6,218 bases of DNA from Alphaproteobacteria bacterium. Lineage in GTDB: Bacteria > Pseudomonadota > Alphaproteobacteria > Rhizobiales > Beijerinckiaceae. A program made the translations under genes and the position numbers. Location: contig RFZR01000105.1 of NCBI GenBank assembly GCA_009920595.1, forward strand, positions 1 to 6,218, given 5' to 3'. The notes beneath the pieces were generated by a model, which was not told the DNA's origin, made no database searches, and worked only from the letters and a program-made list of their open reading frames with translations. Position 1 is the first letter of the stretch. Every line of letters starts with the position of its first letter. Below are positions 5,499 through 6,218 of the stretch, one piece after another.

Positions 5499-6218
5499 TC
5501 AGGGCGACTTTTGAAGTGTCGCACCCGTGCTGGCGAGGCTAACACCACTCGCCGTCGCGGTTTGCGAAGGCGAAACGGATGACGCGCCAGCGCCCGCCGC
5601 GGCGTCACCTGAAGCCGCGGCTTGAGCAGGTGCGCTTTTCGACGGGCCAGCAGACTGTGCGGTCGATTGTGCTTCAGCACCCGCTCCGGCCGCCAAAGTC
5701 CCAGAACCCGTCGCGGCCCCACCAGTCGCACTTGCAGTTGCTGCTGCGGTTGATGGCGTTGAAGGCGCATTTTTTAGATTTGATGAAGCTGCGGTGTTCC
5801 CATTTGGCACGGAAGCTTCAAGAGCGCTGGGTGAAGTGGTTTGTTTTGCAGGCTCCGCCGAAGCTGGTGTTACTTTTTCTTTTTGCATTTCGTGAGTCTG
5901 CTCTTTGCCATGAGCATCTTTAGACGGCTCTCCATTTTGCTTGGTGTCTGCAGATTTCTTTTGATCTGCACCTTGGTGAGATTGCTCAGACAGAGTCGAT
6001 TTATTTTTCTCAACGTGATCGACTGATTGATTTGAAATTGAAGAAGCTTTTGTGTCCGTTGTGCTTGTTCCTTGGGCAACCGTTTCAGCATGAACCGGTG
6101 GAGTGGTTACAGGCGTCACACTGCTATTTTGCGGAGGCACTGGCGACGAAACCGCAGACACAGCAACAGTCTGTGTCGGTTGTTCGATTTTTTTATCCGC
6201 CGTATTTTGTTGTTGTGG
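5499..6218 (-). CDS. C-terminal part of a low-complexity Ala/Ser/Thr-rich protein (5' end outside window)
   Basis: The frame is open from the window edge to a TGA at 5499-5501, giving 239 visible residues. A GTG at 6161 is internal: the frame continues upstream without a stop (PQQQNTADKKIEQPTQTVAV precedes it), so I annotate the gene as truncated. The visible half divides into a Lys/Gln/Ser/Glu-rich part and a C-terminal Ala/Gly/Ser/Thr-rich part. I find no Phe, Trp, Tyr, Cys or Arg in the whole stretch, so it must be disordered. Long Ala/Pro/Gln/Ser regions occur in alphaproteobacterial hook-length control proteins (FliK), and the motility setting fits. However, the FliK C-terminal hook domain is not visible here, so no name is given. 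It is separated from the Sel1-repeat gene by 143 bases. Confidence 0.7.
   Translation of the reverse strand, partial: PQQQNTADKKIEQPTQTVAVSAVSSPVPPQNSSVTPVTTPPVHAETVAQGTSTTDTKASSISNQSVDHVEKNKSTLSEQSHQGADQKKSADTKQNGEPSKDAHGKEQTHEMQKEKVTPASAEPAKQTTSPSALEASVPNGNTAASSNLKNAPSTPSTAAATASATGGAATGSGTLAAGAGAEAQSTAQSAGPSKSAPAQAAASGDAAAGAGASSVSPSQTATASGVSLASTGATLQKSP

Noticed and set aside
5499..6161. Complete 220-residue gene starting with GTG at 6161.
   Set aside because: The same frame stays open with the same composition to the window edge, so this is most likely an internal codon of a longer gene.

Overview
The window looks like a motility (flagellar motor) locus of an alphaproteobacterium. The evidence is the MotA/MotB type (Gly/His-rich MotB N-terminus followed by a WKIALAD channel helix), the intermediate GC content, the small DUF1330 protein, and -24/-12 (sigma-54) promoter-like sites, which are common for flagellar genes in this class. 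The genus cannot be read from the sequence.

Left part, + strand (1-901): the last 63 codons of an unrecognised gene; a spacer with two small hairpins; a possible 49-residue basic protein (359-508); and a well-supported DUF1330 gene (608-901) with a strong ribosome binding site. A perfect 8-bp hairpin lies across the DUF1330 stop codon, between this gene and the convergent motility genes.

Right part, all on the - strand, read from high to low coordinates: the C-terminal 239 residues of an extremely low-complexity protein (enters from the window edge, ends at 5499); a spacer with a good sigma-54 promoter candidate; an exported Sel1-repeat protein (4741-5355); an unrecognised 165-residue helical cytoplasmic protein (4223-4720); a 181-bp spacer with a weaker sigma-54-like site; motA (3175-4041); and two motB genes in tandem (2018-3157 and 915-2021). 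The two motB genes overlap by GTGA and are probably translationally coupled.

MotA and MotB form the ion-conducting stator that drives flagellar rotation; MotB anchors it to peptidoglycan through a C-terminal OmpA-like domain. The most interesting feature is one motA followed by two full-length motB paralogs. Their Gly/His segment and channel helix are identical over 36 residues, while the linkers and peptidoglycan-binding domains have diverged. This suggests either two alternative stators sharing one MotA or a mixed MotB1/MotB2 stator. The Sel1-repeat protein and the helical protein just upstream are candidate motor accessory factors, but only by position.
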